This document shows, piece after piece, positions 26,581-35,861 of a stretch of 64,000 bases of DNA. Source of the DNA: an uncultured Pedobacter sp. GTDB lineage: Bacteria > Bacteroidota > Bacteroidia > Sphingobacteriales > Sphingobacteriaceae. The position numbers and the translations under genes are program-made. Location of the stretch: contig NZ_CAMLIG010000021.1 of the NCBI RefSeq assembly GCF_946480185.1, positions 10,638 to 74,637 of the forward strand, written 5' to 3'. Under the pieces are notes generated by a model. That model searched no databases and had not been told where the DNA came from. It saw only the letters and a list, made by a program, of their open reading frames with translations. The first letter of the stretch is position 1, and every line of letters begins with the position of its first letter.

Positions 26581-29500
26581 ATGAAGCAATCCTTTTTTCA
26601 TCACTATAAAAGTCCATTATTAGTTTTAACGCTACTGATTTTAATTGGCGGAGTTTTCTCTTTTCAGAGGATGCAAACTGCGCTGTTTCCGGAAATTACT
26701 TTTCCAAAAATCAAGATTATTGCAGATGCAGGTCAACAGCCGGTAAGCCAAATGACGGTTGCCGTAACCCGGCCGCTAGAGAACGCAATTAAGCAAGTAC
26801 CCGATTTAATTAAAATTAGGAGTACAACCAGCCGTGGAAGTTGTGAAATTTCGGCTTTCATCAATTGGAAAGCTGATATTAACTTAAGTCAGCAACAGAT
26901 TGAATCTCGGATTAACCAAATCAGGAGCTCGTTGCCGGCAGACGTAAACATTGTGGTGGAAAAAATGAATCCATCCATTTTGCCCATTATTGGCTATTCT
27001 GTAAACAGCGAAAAACGCTCGCCAATAGCGCTAAAGCAAATTGCTTTATACACCATTAAGCCGTTTTTATCTCAGGTTGAAGGTACCAGTGATATCCGCA
27101 TCATTGGCGGGAAATCCAAAGAATACTGGGTTGTCCTTAATCAGGAGAAAATGAGCCAATTGGGATTAAATCCCAGTAAAATATCGCAGGCGCTAAATGA
27201 AACCAACTTTGTGAAATCAAACGGTTACTTGGCAGATTATAGGCTGTTATACCTTTCTATTACCAATGCTCAAATTACCAATGCAAAACAATTGGGCGAT
27301 ATGGTGGTGAGCAATAACGGAAAGCGGGCTATCCAGCTAAAAGATGTTGCCACTGTAGAAATTCACGAAGCAAAAGAATATATTAAAGTAAACGCAAACG
27401 GTAAAGAGAGTTTGTTAATTGCAGTAATTAAACAGCCTAACTCCAATTTAGTAGATGTTTCTAGGGCAATGACGGCTAAGTTGGAGGAACTAAAGCAGAT
27501 TTTACCGCCCGATATTGTAATAAAACCTTACTATGTACAGGCAGATTTTGTGAATGATGCAGTTAAAAGTGTAACGGATAGCCTTTGGATTGGTTTGGCT
27601 TTGGCCATTTTTGTTGCGATACTTTTCCTAAGATCGTGGAAAGCAAGCTTAACCATTTTAATTACTATTCCGATAACATTAGGGCTCACCCTTATTGTAC
27701 TTTATTTTACCGGAGAGACTTTCAATATTATGACTTTGGGTGCAATTGCGGCAGCCATAGGTTTAATTATTGATGATGCCATTGTAATTGTGGAGCAGAT
27801 TCACAGAACACACGAGGAACATCCCGAAGAGCCCACACGGATTCTGGTTCATAAAGCGATAAATTATCTTTTTAAAGCAATGTTAGGTTCTTCCATTGCT
27901 ACCATTGTTATATTTCTACCTTTTGTATTGATGACCGGCGTTGCGGGTGCTTACTTTAAAGTGATGACCAATACCATGATTATTACGCTGGTTTGTTCGT
28001 TTTTTAGCACTTGGATTTTTTTACCGGTGGTTTATCTTTTCTTAACCCGAAATGATAAAAAGCGAGTTGGTAAAGAAAATGCGCATGAAGTTAAAGAAAG
28101 AAAATGGGTCGGATTTTTTGTGCGCAGGCCTGTTATCAGCTTTGTTTTTATGGCGGTTTTGGTAGGTTCAGTTGCTTTGATTCTCCCTCATCTCGAGACC
28201 GGATTTCTCCCAGAAATGGACGAAGGAAGTATTGTACTAGATTATGACTCGCCCCCAGGCACTACTTTACAAGAAACCGACAGGATGCTAAAAGAAGTGG
28301 AGAAGATAATTGTACAAGTGCCAGAGGTACAAGCCTACAGCCGTAGAACCGGTACTCAAATGGGGTTTTTTATTACCGAACCTAACAGAGGCGATTATTT
28401 GATTCAGCTAAAAAAAGACAGGAACAGAACCACTGATGAGGTAATTAGCGATATCAGGGAAAAAGTAGAACACTCGCAACCTGCTTTGCGGATAGATTTT
28501 GGACAGGTAATTGGCGATATGTTGGGCGATTTGATGAGTTCTGTGCAGCCCATAGAAATCAAGGTTTTCGGTCCTGACCAAAAGAAAATACAAGCCTACG
28601 CTAAACAGATTGGTAAAATTGTAGAAACCGTAAGGGGTACTGCAGATGTGTTTGATGGCGTGGTTATCGCCGGGCCATCTGTCACCATTCTTCCTGATTT
28701 TAATAAACTCGCTCAATACAATATTTCTCCTGCCGATTTTCAATATCAAATCCAAAGTGGGTTGGAAGGAAACGTAGGCGGAAATATCTACGATAAGCAG
28801 CAACTTACGCCTGTCCGTTTTATAAATTCTACAGGAGATAAAGGACTTGGGGATGTGCAAAATATGTCCGTTGCATTGCCAAACGGACAATTAAAGCCCA
28901 TCGCTGAATTCGCAACAATTCAGGTTAACAAAGGTGAAGCAGAGCTGGAGCGGGAAGATTTACAAACCATGGGTGTAATAAGCAGTAGGCTGGATAACCG
29001 CGATTTAGGCAGTACCATTGCAGAAATTCAGCAAAAAATAAAAAGCAATGTTGCACTTGAAAAGGGCTACAGCATTAGTTATGGCGGTGCTTACGCAGAT
29101 CAGCAACAATCGTTTAAAGAATTATTAATGATTCTTTGCCTTTCGAGCCTATTGGTTTTTTCGGTGATGCTTTTCCTTTTTAGGGATATTAGGGTGGCTG
29201 GGATTATTTTATTAATTGCCGTGTTGGGCATATCAGGTAGCTATATCTTTTTGTTTATAACCAATACAGCTTTAAATGTGGGCAGTTATACGGGTTTAAT
29301 TATGATGGTGGGCATTATAGGCGAAAACGCCATTTTTACCTACCTTCAATACTCAGAGGCGCTTTTAGAGATGGAACAAGAAAAAGCGGTAATTTATGCC
29401 ATCAGCACTCGGTTAAGGCCAAAACTGATGACGGCCTTGGGTGCAATTATCGCACTGTTGCCCTTAGCCTTAGGAATTGGAACCGGTGCACAATTGCACC

Positions 29501-29625
29501 AGCCTTTGGCCATTGCCGTAATTGGAGGGTTTGTGGTAGCGCTTCCTTTGCTTTTAATTGTGCTGCCAACTTTGCTAAATATGATCAAACCAAAAACAGA
29601 AACGCATGAAAATATTAATAGTTGA
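26581..29625 (+). CDS. RND efflux permease (AcrB/HAE-type)
   Basis: 1014 residues with the full RND layout: an N-terminal helix, a large periplasmic loop, six helices, a second periplasmic loop and six helices. Proton-relay aspartates are present in TM4 (AAIGLIIDDAIVIVEQI, equivalent to AcrB Asp407-Asp408). The motif GFLPEMDEGSIVLDYDSPPGT begins the second large loop. It pumps a substrate from the periplasm or membrane outward using protons, with the adaptor and TolC encoded just upstream. The sequence does not show whether drugs, metals or lipids are exported. Its 3' end overlaps the response-regulator start by 20 nt. Confidence 0.95.
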   Translation: MKQSFFHHYKSPLLVLTLLILIGGVFSFQRMQTALFPEITFPKIKIIADAGQQPVSQMTVAVTRPLENAIKQVPDLIKIRSTTSRGSCEISAFINWKADINLSQQQIESRINQIRSSLPADVNIVVEKMNPSILPIIGYSVNSEKRSPIALKQIALYTIKPFLSQVEGTSDIRIIGGKSKEYWVVLNQEKMSQLGLNPSKISQALNETNFVKSNGYLADYRLLYLSITNAQITNAKQLGDMVVSNNGKRAIQLKDVATVEIHEAKEYIKVNANGKESLLIAVIKQPNSNLVDVSRAMTAKLEELKQILPPDIVIKPYYVQADFVNDAVKSVTDSLWIGLALAIFVAILFLRSWKASLTILITIPITLGLTLIVLYFTGETFNIMTLGAIAAAIGLIIDDAIVIVEQIHRTHEEHPEEPTRILVHKAINYLFKAMLGSSIATIVIFLPFVLMTGVAGAYFKVMTNTMIITLVCSFFSTWIFLPVVYLFLTRNDKKRVGKENAHEVKERKWVGFFVRRPVISFVFMAVLVGSVALILPHLETGFLPEMDEGSIVLDYDSPPGTTLQETDRMLKEVEKIIVQVPEVQAYSRRTGTQMGFFITEPNRGDYLIQLKKDRNRTTDEVISDIREKVEHSQPALRIDFGQVIGDMLGDLMSSVQPIEIKVFGPDQKKIQAYAKQIGKIVETVRGTADVFDGVVIAGPSVTILPDFNKLAQYNISPADFQYQIQSGLEGNVGGNIYDKQQLTPVRFINSTGDKGLGDVQNMSVALPNGQLKPIAEFATIQVNKGEAELEREDLQTMGVISSRLDNRDLGSTIAEIQQKIKSNVALEKGYSISYGGAYADQQQSFKELLMILCLSSLLVFSVMLFLFRDIRVAGIILLIAVLGISGSYIFLFITNTALNVGSYTGLIMMVGIIGENAIFTYLQYSEALLEMEQEKAVIYAISTRLRPKLMTALGAIIALLPLALGIGTGAQLHQPLAIAVIGGFVVALPLLLIVLPTLLNMIKPKTETHENINS

Positions 29626-30274
29626 GGACGAAAAGCCACTGTCTGATAGCATGGTAGCTTATCTTTCAAAGGAGAACTATTTGTGCGAAACAGCATTTGA
29701 TTTTATTTCGGCAAAACAAAAGATTGCCATGTTTGAGTACGATTGTATATTGTTGGATATTATGCTTCCGGACGGTAATGGATTGCAGCTTTTAGCCTAC
29801 CTAAAAGAATCGTGTAAGATGGATGGAGTGATTATTATTTCAGCAAAAAACTCCTTAGAAGATCGTATTTCATCGCTTAAATTAGGGGCAGATGATTATT
29901 TATCAAAACCCTTTCATTTGGCCGAACTAAGCGCAAGAATACAATCTTTGATAAGAAGAACGAAGCTTAACGGGCAACACATCATTATTTATAGAGATAC
30001 CATTTTAGATTTACGGGCAAAAACACTCTTTGTTAAAGAAGAGCCTGTAGAATTAACAAAAACTGAGTTTGAACTCTATTTATTTTTGGTTACGAATAAG
30101 GGAAAAGTGATTTCTAAAAACGCAATTGCAGAACATATTTCTGGCGAGTCTGCTATTTTTCTTGATAATTTTGATGTGATTTATGCCCACGTTAAAAATC
30201 TCAAAAAGAAACTGGGCGAAAGCGGAACTCATCTTAAGACCATTTATGGAGTAGGCTATAAACTTGAATCATGA
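29606..30274 (+). CDS. OmpR/PhoB-family response regulator
   Basis: 222 residues. The receiver domain (about 1-115) has the acidic pocket VEDEK, the phospho-acceptor Asp51 (LLDIMLPDGNG) and Lys in LSKPFHLAEL. The winged-helix DNA-binding domain (about 125-220) includes VELTKTEFELYLFLVTNKGKVISK and ends in HLKTIYGVGYKLE, the standard OmpR wing. The start lies inside the RND gene (20-nt overlap) and the stop overlaps the kinase start by ATGA. The pump's own two-component system is thus encoded in the pump operon, implying feedback on efflux expression. Confidence 0.95.
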   Translation: MKILIVEDEKPLSDSMVAYLSKENYLCETAFDFISAKQKIAMFEYDCILLDIMLPDGNGLQLLAYLKESCKMDGVIIISAKNSLEDRISSLKLGADDYLSKPFHLAELSARIQSLIRRTKLNGQHIIIYRDTILDLRAKTLFVKEEPVELTKTEFELYLFLVTNKGKVISKNAIAEHISGESAIFLDNFDVIYAHVKNLKKKLGESGTHLKTIYGVGYKLES

Positions 30275-31539
30275 AATTACTGAATTATAGCGCTCAAAAA
30301 TATTTGATATTTTCAATTATTCTGGTCTTACTAAGCATCCCGATTTTTTATGTTGTTTTAAACCAGTTGTTTATCAATTCTGTGGATAAGTCCTTAAAAC
30401 AACAGGCAGATTTACTGCCCGAATACACGAAACATATCGATGCTGAAGACGACTTGGTATTGTGGAAAAACCTTGATTGGGATGTCTCAATAGCCCCTGC
30501 TTCTTCTAAAAAAATCCCAACAGGACCTTATACCATTGAACAATACAGTAAAACAAATCACCAATTAGAACAATTTAGGGTTTTGAAGAAGAAGGTGATG
30601 GTGCTGAACAAGGAATATGTAATTTCATTTAAATCGTCTTTGATTGAAAAAGAGGATTTAATTAAAGCAGTGCTGGGTTTGCTGGTTACTTTATTGCTGA
30701 TTTTAACGGCCGGCTCACTTTATATCAATCATTACATCAGTAAAAAAATATGGACTCCTTTTAAATCTATCCTAGATTACCTTAAAATTTATGACCTGGA
30801 TAAGGAAGAAAAAGCGTGGAACAATAAAATGAAGATTACGGAATTTAATGAATTGGCAAGTTCTGTAAACGATTTGATACACCGATCGCGAAAAACCTAT
30901 ATGGCACAAAAGGAATTTACAGAAAATGCCTCTCATGAATTGCAAACGCCTTTGGCAATTATTAAAAGTAAGTTAGAAATGTTTTTACAAGAAAAAGAGC
31001 TTTCTAAAACACAAAGCTTGTTAATTGAAGACATGAACAATGCCATCTCTGGCTTAGAAAAGCTGAATGTAAACTTGCTTTTACTGGCTAAAATGGATAA
31101 TGGACAATATCAGTTGAACGAAACATTTAGCATTGCTGAGCTAGTTAGGTTAAGTATTTCTGAACTCTCATTTTTGGCAGAGCCCGCAATGATTGTTATA
31201 AATTTTGAACATGCTACAGATGGTGTGATTTCGGGAAATAGGCAACTTTATAGTCAAATGATCAAAAATTTATTGGTCAATGCGATTAGATATTCTAAAG
31301 AAGCATCAACTGTTGTAATTGTTTTAAATGCGCACATTCTGGAATTCAGGAATCCCGGCACACGGTTGTTATTTGATTCATCACAATTATTTAGGCGGTT
31401 TTCTCAACACGATTCGGTAAAAACAGGAAACGGTTTGGGGCTTTCTATATCCGAAAAAATAGCTTCCTTACATCAGCAAACTTTATCATACAATTACGTG
31501 AATGGTCATCACCACTTTAGAGTGACTTTTACGGTTTAA
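30271..31539 (+). CDS. Sensor histidine kinase partner
   Basis: 422 residues with two transmembrane helices (about 10-32 and 131-152) flanking a periplasmic sensor of roughly 100 residues, and then HisKA and HATPase domains. The phospho-accepting histidine is His222 in NASHELQTPLAI. N-box LVNAIRYSKEA and the G-box NGLGLSISEKIASL identify the ATP-binding domain. It is coupled to the response-regulator gene by a 4-nt overlap. Its periplasmic domain is not a recognised family. The histidine kinase ends 71 nt from the convergent IclR gene. Confidence 0.94.
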   Translation: MKLLNYSAQKYLIFSIILVLLSIPIFYVVLNQLFINSVDKSLKQQADLLPEYTKHIDAEDDLVLWKNLDWDVSIAPASSKKIPTGPYTIEQYSKTNHQLEQFRVLKKKVMVLNKEYVISFKSSLIEKEDLIKAVLGLLVTLLLILTAGSLYINHYISKKIWTPFKSILDYLKIYDLDKEEKAWNNKMKITEFNELASSVNDLIHRSRKTYMAQKEFTENASHELQTPLAIIKSKLEMFLQEKELSKTQSLLIEDMNNAISGLEKLNVNLLLLAKMDNGQYQLNETFSIAELVRLSISELSFLAEPAMIVINFEHATDGVISGNRQLYSQMIKNLLVNAIRYSKEASTVVIVLNAHILEFRNPGTRLLFDSSQLFRRFSQHDSVKTGNGLGLSISEKIASLHQQTLSYNYVNGHHHFRVTFTV

Positions 31540-31610
31540 TTTGTTTACAGAACGAATGTGTAATTTTTTCTTAACAATTAAGGTAAGAGACGAAATTATA
31601 GTAAAGCAGA

Positions 31611-32336
31611 TTAAGATGAAAGCAACTGACTCAGCTCACTTGCTTTTGCAATCATAGCTGCCTTTACCTTTTCATTAAATCTAAAAGACGGTAAATAAAT
31701 ACTAAAACTGGCAATTACCTTCTCGTTTTTATAGATTGGGGTAGCTACGCCAACTACCTGCACAGTATCTTCTATTAAGGCATAACCTTGAGCTCTGATT
31801 TTTTTGATTTCTTCAAAAAAGCCAATTCTAGAGGTTGCTTGTGACCAAGTATTCTTATTAGGCAAACCGTATTTTTTTAAGTAAAGTTGGAGGTCTTTCT
31901 CCTCTAAAAAAGCGATAAGCAATCTTCCTGTGGAGGAATCATAAGCTGTTTTTTCTGTGGGAGTGGTGGCCTGAATAAGTTGTGCGCTTGGCCTATTGAA
32001 AATAATCTGACGTTTGTCGTCTTTTAAAACAGCAATTAAACAGTTTTCGTCAATTGTTTTAGATTTATCAGCAAAAAGGTGATTTGCACTATCTATCAAA
32101 TCGCTGAAACCTAAACTCCCATTACTAATTTCTATTAACCGCGTTCCTATTAAATAACCTTTTTCATCCTCCGCTCTTTTCAATAGCCCTCGGCTAACTA
32201 ACGTTTTTATAATGTTGGCACAAGTGCTGGTGTTTAGGTTTAAATCCTGAGCAATATTGCCCATGAGTTTAGGCCTATTTATCTCTTCGGCAACATATTC
32301 TAAAATATCTATTGACCGGTTTATAACTTGTATCAT
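31611..32336 (-). CDS. IclR-family transcriptional regulator of the fucose locus
   Basis: 241 residues. N-terminal winged helix (about 1-65; NIAQDLNLNTSTCANIIKTL as the recognition region), then the IclR effector domain with TEKTAYDSSTGRLLIAFL and VQVVGVATPIYKNEKVIASFS. Divergent from the FucP gene with 106 nt between them, so it probably controls that operon. Campylobacter jejuni also pairs an IclR regulator with an L-fucose locus that has similar genes. The likely ligand is a fucose catabolite, which is inferred from context only. Confidence 0.88.
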   Translation of the reverse strand: MIQVINRSIDILEYVAEEINRPKLMGNIAQDLNLNTSTCANIIKTLVSRGLLKRAEDEKGYLIGTRLIEISNGSLGFSDLIDSANHLFADKSKTIDENCLIAVLKDDKRQIIFNRPSAQLIQATTPTEKTAYDSSTGRLLIAFLEEKDLQLYLKKYGLPNKNTWSQATSRIGFFEEIKKIRAQGYALIEDTVQVVGVATPIYKNEKVIASFSIYLPSFRFNEKVKAAMIAKASELSQLLSS

Positions 32337-32442
32337 TTAACGGTTTTCAACAAAATTGATTAAAAAATTCAATAATGTAAAGTTTTTGCTTTATATAAAT
32401 GTAATTATTTACTTTGCTGTAACCTTTAAAGCCAGCTTATAA

Positions 32443-33690
32443 ATGACCGAATCTAAAAGTTCTACAAAGTTTGCCTTTGTAATGATTACCTCGCTTTTTT
32501 TTATGTGGGGATTTGTACACAATCTTGATCCGATCCTTATTCCTCACCTTAAAAAAGCGTTTAGCTTGTCAACTTTGGAGGCATCTTTGGTAGATTCATC
32601 CATATTTATAGCCTATTTTTTAATGGCTTTGCCGGCGGGCGCCATAATGAAGAAGTACGGTTACAAAGCAGGGATTTTGACGGGATTATCGTTCTTTGCA
32701 ATTGGTTCCTACCTATTTATCCCTTCTGCAAACACACAGTTGTACGCCTTTTTCTTGCTTTCATTATTTATAATCGCATGTGGGTTAACGATATTGGAAA
32801 CCGCGGCAAACCCTTACGCATCATTATTAGGGCCGCCAGAAAAAGCAGTCCAGCGTTTAAATTTAGCACAGTCTTTTAACGGTTTGGCCGCAACACTTGC
32901 TCCAATTATTGGTGCAAAAATTATCCTAACTAAGGGTTATACAGACAGCGCTTTAAACGCAATGAGTGCCTCCGCCAGAGAAATTGCGTTAGCTTCTGAA
33001 GCCGCGAGTGTAAAAACGCCATATTTTGTCCTTGGGAGCATTATTTTGGTTATAGCCGTAATTTTCTACTTTATGAAATTACCGGAAATTAAAGACGGAG
33101 AAGGAACTGAGTCGGGCGCTCATGTTTTTCACGCTTTAAAGCATCGTCATTTAAGTTGGGCTGTGGCAGCACAGTTTTTCTATGTTGGGGCACAGGTTTG
33201 TGTGTTTAGTTTCTTTATTCTTTATGCCACAAAGGCATCGGGAATTAGCGAAATGGAAGCGGCAACTTATGCTGGTTTTGGCGTAGGAATGGCTTTTATG
33301 GTCGGTAGATTTGTTGGAACTTTTTTCATGAAGTTTATAACACCCGTAAAACTGCTGGCCATTTATAGTTTAATATGCATGGTGTTGTCAGTTTTGGCAA
33401 TGTTTATCACAGGTATGGTGGCCATTTACCTAATAATAGGTATCGCATTTTTTATGTCTATCATGTTCCCCACAATCTTCTCTTTAGGAATTAAAGATTT
33501 AGGCGGAGACACCAAGTTTGGAAGTAGTTTAATTATTATGTCCATCGTAGGAGGCGCACTTTTGCCCCCGCTTTTTGGCTACATTAGTGATGTTACCAGA
33601 GATATCCAACTGGGATATATAGTACCGTTTGTTTGTTTTGTTGTTATTTTCTTATTCGGAATCACCGGACATAAAGTTGTAAAAGTATAA
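32443..33690 (+). CDS. fucP: FucP-type L-fucose:H+ symporter (MFS)
   Basis: 415 residues, about 12 transmembrane helices. It has the FucP signatures FFMWGFVHNLDPILIPHLKK in the first helix, with Asp29 at the place of the essential E. coli Asp46, and ILETAANPYASLLGPPE, with Glu119 at the place of Glu135. It imports L-fucose, or a related sugar, with a proton across the inner membrane. First gene of a gene cluster encoding mutarotase (2 nt downstream), dehydratase (4 nt downstream), dehydrogenases and an alpha-L-fucosidase, which supports fucose as substrate. Promoter lies in the shared 106-nt region with IclR. Confidence 0.88.
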   Translation: MTESKSSTKFAFVMITSLFFMWGFVHNLDPILIPHLKKAFSLSTLEASLVDSSIFIAYFLMALPAGAIMKKYGYKAGILTGLSFFAIGSYLFIPSANTQLYAFFLLSLFIIACGLTILETAANPYASLLGPPEKAVQRLNLAQSFNGLAATLAPIIGAKIILTKGYTDSALNAMSASAREIALASEAASVKTPYFVLGSIILVIAVIFYFMKLPEIKDGEGTESGAHVFHALKHRHLSWAVAAQFFYVGAQVCVFSFFILYATKASGISEMEAATYAGFGVGMAFMVGRFVGTFFMKFITPVKLLAIYSLICMVLSVLAMFITGMVAIYLIIGIAFFMSIMFPTIFSLGIKDLGGDTKFGSSLIIMSIVGGALLPPLFGYISDVTRDIQLGYIVPFVCFVVIFLFGITGHKVVKV

Positions 33691-33692
33691 GT

Positions 33693-34028
33693 ATGAAGAG
33701 ATATATTTTAGCCCTTGATTTAAAGGAAAATTTAGAACTGATACATGAATATGATGCGTGGCACCAAAAAGTATGGCCAGAGGTTTTAAAAAGTATTAAA
33801 GATTCCGGCATCGTAAAAATGGAAATATTTAGGTTCTACACCCGACTTTGTATGGTAATGGAAACCACCGATGATTTCTCATTTGAAAAGAAGGGCAAAA
33901 TGGATAAGGAAAATGAAAAAGTACAGGAATGGGAAAAGTTGATGTGGAATTATCAACAAAAGATACCCGGCTCTAAACCTAAAGAGAAATGGGTTTTAAT
34001 GGATAAGATATTTGATTTAAACCAATAA
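33693..34028 (+). CDS. L-rhamnose/L-fucose mutarotase (RhaM-like)
   Basis: 111 residues of the L-rhamnose mutarotase (COG3254) ferredoxin-like fold. The signature YDAWHQKVWPEVLKSIKDSGI has the conserved catalytic His and the WPE triplet; RFYTRLCMVMETTDDF follows. It speeds interconversion of alpha and beta sugar anomers in the cytoplasm. Placed between FucP and a dehydratase with 2- and 4-nt gaps, it most likely serves L-fucose. A homologue of this family is also part of the Campylobacter fucose locus. Canonical FucU is a different fold, so this is a functional substitute. Confidence 0.85.
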   Translation: MKRYILALDLKENLELIHEYDAWHQKVWPEVLKSIKDSGIVKMEIFRFYTRLCMVMETTDDFSFEKKGKMDKENEKVQEWEKLMWNYQQKIPGSKPKEKWVLMDKIFDLNQ

Positions 34029-34032
34029 TAAA

Positions 34033-35676
34033 ATGGCTGCAAATTTAATTCTACAATTAGATAGAAAAGATAATGTGCTGGTAGCACTACAAGACCTAAC
34101 CGCAGGCATGGATATTCCTTTTGAAGGGGCTTCTGTTATTATTAAAGACACTATTCCTGCAAAGCATAAAGTTTTTATAAACGATATGCAGGGCGGCGAC
34201 GAGATCATCATGTACGGAGTTTTGGTAGGCAAAGTACAACATGCGGTTAAAAGTGGGGAGCGTATGACCACTGAAAATACCAGACATGCCGCGGAACCCT
34301 ATGATTATAGAAAAGTAGATTACCAATGGCATAAACCCGATGTTTCTAAATTTATTGACCGCACATTTAACGGTTACCACAGAAATGATGGCAATGTAGG
34401 AACAGCAAATTACTGGCTTTTTATTCCAACTGTATTTTGTGAGAACAGAAATATGGATGTCATAAAGGAAGCTTTGCACCAAACGTTGGGATATGCGGTA
34501 ACCGATAAATACAAATTGTTTTCGGAACACTTGATTAACAATTTAAAAGATGGAAAACCTATTGATGAGGTAGATTTTTCTCCCTCAACAGAATCGCATA
34601 AAACCCGATTTTTCAAAAATGTTGATGGGATAAAATTTTTGAACCATCAAGGCGGCTGCGGCGGTACAAGGCAAGATTCTGAAATGTTGGGCAAGCTGTT
34701 GGCTTCTTACGCAAATCATCCAAATGTTGCCGGTGTAACCCTTTTAAGTTTGGGATGCCAGCATTTACAGGTGGGTAATTTTTTAGCTGATATCAAAAAA
34801 TACCATCCAACATTTGATAAACCCGTTTTAGTTTTTGAACAGCAAAAAACACAAAGTGAAGATGCACTAATTAAAGGTGCAATCCAGCAAACCATTCAAG
34901 GTTTAGTAGAAATTAACAAAATAGAGCGAAAGCCAGCTTCCTTAAAGCACTTAACGGTGGGCGTTAAATGTGGCGGTAGTGACGGCTTTAGTGGCATATC
35001 AGCTAACCCGGCGGTTGGTTACACCGCAGATTTACTGGTGACTTTAGGGGCTAAAGTGTTGTTGGCAGAATTCCCCGAATTATGCGGAGCCGAACAAAAT
35101 ATGATTGACCGTTGCGAGAATGAAGAAATCGCCAGAAAGTTCATTTATTTAATGAGAACTTATGATGCACAGGCACACGCCGTTGGTTCGGGCTTTTTCA
35201 TGAATCCTTCGCCGGGGAACATCAAAGACGGGTTAATTACTGATGCCATTAAAAGTACAGGAGCAGCAAAAAAAGGTGGAACTTCTCCGGTAGTTGATGT
35301 GTTGGATTATACAGAACAGGCGGTAAAACCCGGCTTAAGCTTGGTTTGTACACCCGGAAACGATGTGGAAGCAACAACCGGAAAAGCGGCTAGTGGTGCC
35401 AACTTAATTTTGTTTACCACAGGTTTAGGTACACCCACAGGTAATCCGGTTTGCCCGGTAATTAAAGTGGCTACCAATACGGTACTGGCCACCAAAATGG
35501 CAGATATCATTGATATTGATACCGGCGCAATTATCCGTGGAGAAAAATCTATCCCTCAAATGGGCGAAGAAATTTTGGAACTGTGTATCAAGGTTGCAAG
35601 TGGAAGATTTATCCCGAAAGCGGTAGCTTTAAACCAGGATGATTTTATTCCATGGAAACGTGGAGTGAGTTTGTAA
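34033..35676 (+). CDS. UxaA-family sugar-acid dehydratase (probable L-fuconate dehydratase)
   Basis: 547 residues, the full-length two-domain UxaA architecture. An N-terminal SAF domain (about 1-95) is followed by the iron-binding altronate/galactarate dehydratase domain with HQGGCGGTRQDSEM (about 208), TLLSLGCQHLQ, GVKCGGSDGFSG (about 314) and the C-terminal GLGTPTGNPVCPVIKVATN. Family members dehydrate altronate or galactarate. In this cluster, between FucP-mutarotase and KDF-type genes, it most likely turns L-fuconate into 2-keto-3-deoxy-L-fuconate, the role given to UxaA in Campylobacter fucose metabolism. No uronate genes such as uxaB or uxaC are present, which argues against altronate as substrate. 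Confidence 0.85.
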   Translation: MAANLILQLDRKDNVLVALQDLTAGMDIPFEGASVIIKDTIPAKHKVFINDMQGGDEIIMYGVLVGKVQHAVKSGERMTTENTRHAAEPYDYRKVDYQWHKPDVSKFIDRTFNGYHRNDGNVGTANYWLFIPTVFCENRNMDVIKEALHQTLGYAVTDKYKLFSEHLINNLKDGKPIDEVDFSPSTESHKTRFFKNVDGIKFLNHQGGCGGTRQDSEMLGKLLASYANHPNVAGVTLLSLGCQHLQVGNFLADIKKYHPTFDKPVLVFEQQKTQSEDALIKGAIQQTIQGLVEINKIERKPASLKHLTVGVKCGGSDGFSGISANPAVGYTADLLVTLGAKVLLAEFPELCGAEQNMIDRCENEEIARKFIYLMRTYDAQAHAVGSGFFMNPSPGNIKDGLITDAIKSTGAAKKGGTSPVVDVLDYTEQAVKPGLSLVCTPGNDVEATTGKAASGANLILFTTGLGTPTGNPVCPVIKVATNTVLATKMADIIDIDTGAIIRGEKSIPQMGEEILELCIKVASGRFIPKAVALNQDDFIPWKRGVSL

Positions 35677-35719
35677 TCGGATCTTTAAAAAGATGAAAAT
35701 ACATAGACTGAAGCGATTT

Positions 35720-35811
35720 CGTCATGTTGACGATAGGAGACAGCTCACAAACAGGAAACCATTATATGAGCATATCTTGCTTGTGAGACCTCTCGTTTCC
35801 TCGAGGTGACG
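35720..35811. repeat. Intergenic REP-like inverted element inside the fucose operon
   Basis: About 92 nt bounded by CGTCA at the left and TGACG at the right. Inner complementary parts are CTCACAA (35744-35750) and TTGTGAG (35781-35787), and AGGAAAC with GTTTCCT. The layout resembles small mobile palindromic elements common between genes in Bacteroidota. It lies in the 185-nt gap between the dehydratase and the next SDR gene. Confidence 0.5.
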
Positions 35812-35861
35812 TGATTTCTTAAAGTAATCAAAAATTTTAAATCCAAAATAAAATAAATAAC

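Noticed and set aside
28408..28890. A 160-codon open frame antisense to the RND pump
   Set aside because: Lies wholly within a clear RND coding region and shows no protein family features.
32378..32393. TAAAG-N6-CTTTA inverted repeat between IclR and fucP as operator
   Set aside because: Arms of only five AT-rich bases, expected by chance in this region; not enough to call an IclR site.
34096..34530. A 144-codon open frame antisense to the UxaA-type dehydratase
   Set aside because: The dehydratase frame is unbroken and well conserved; the antisense frame has no domain.
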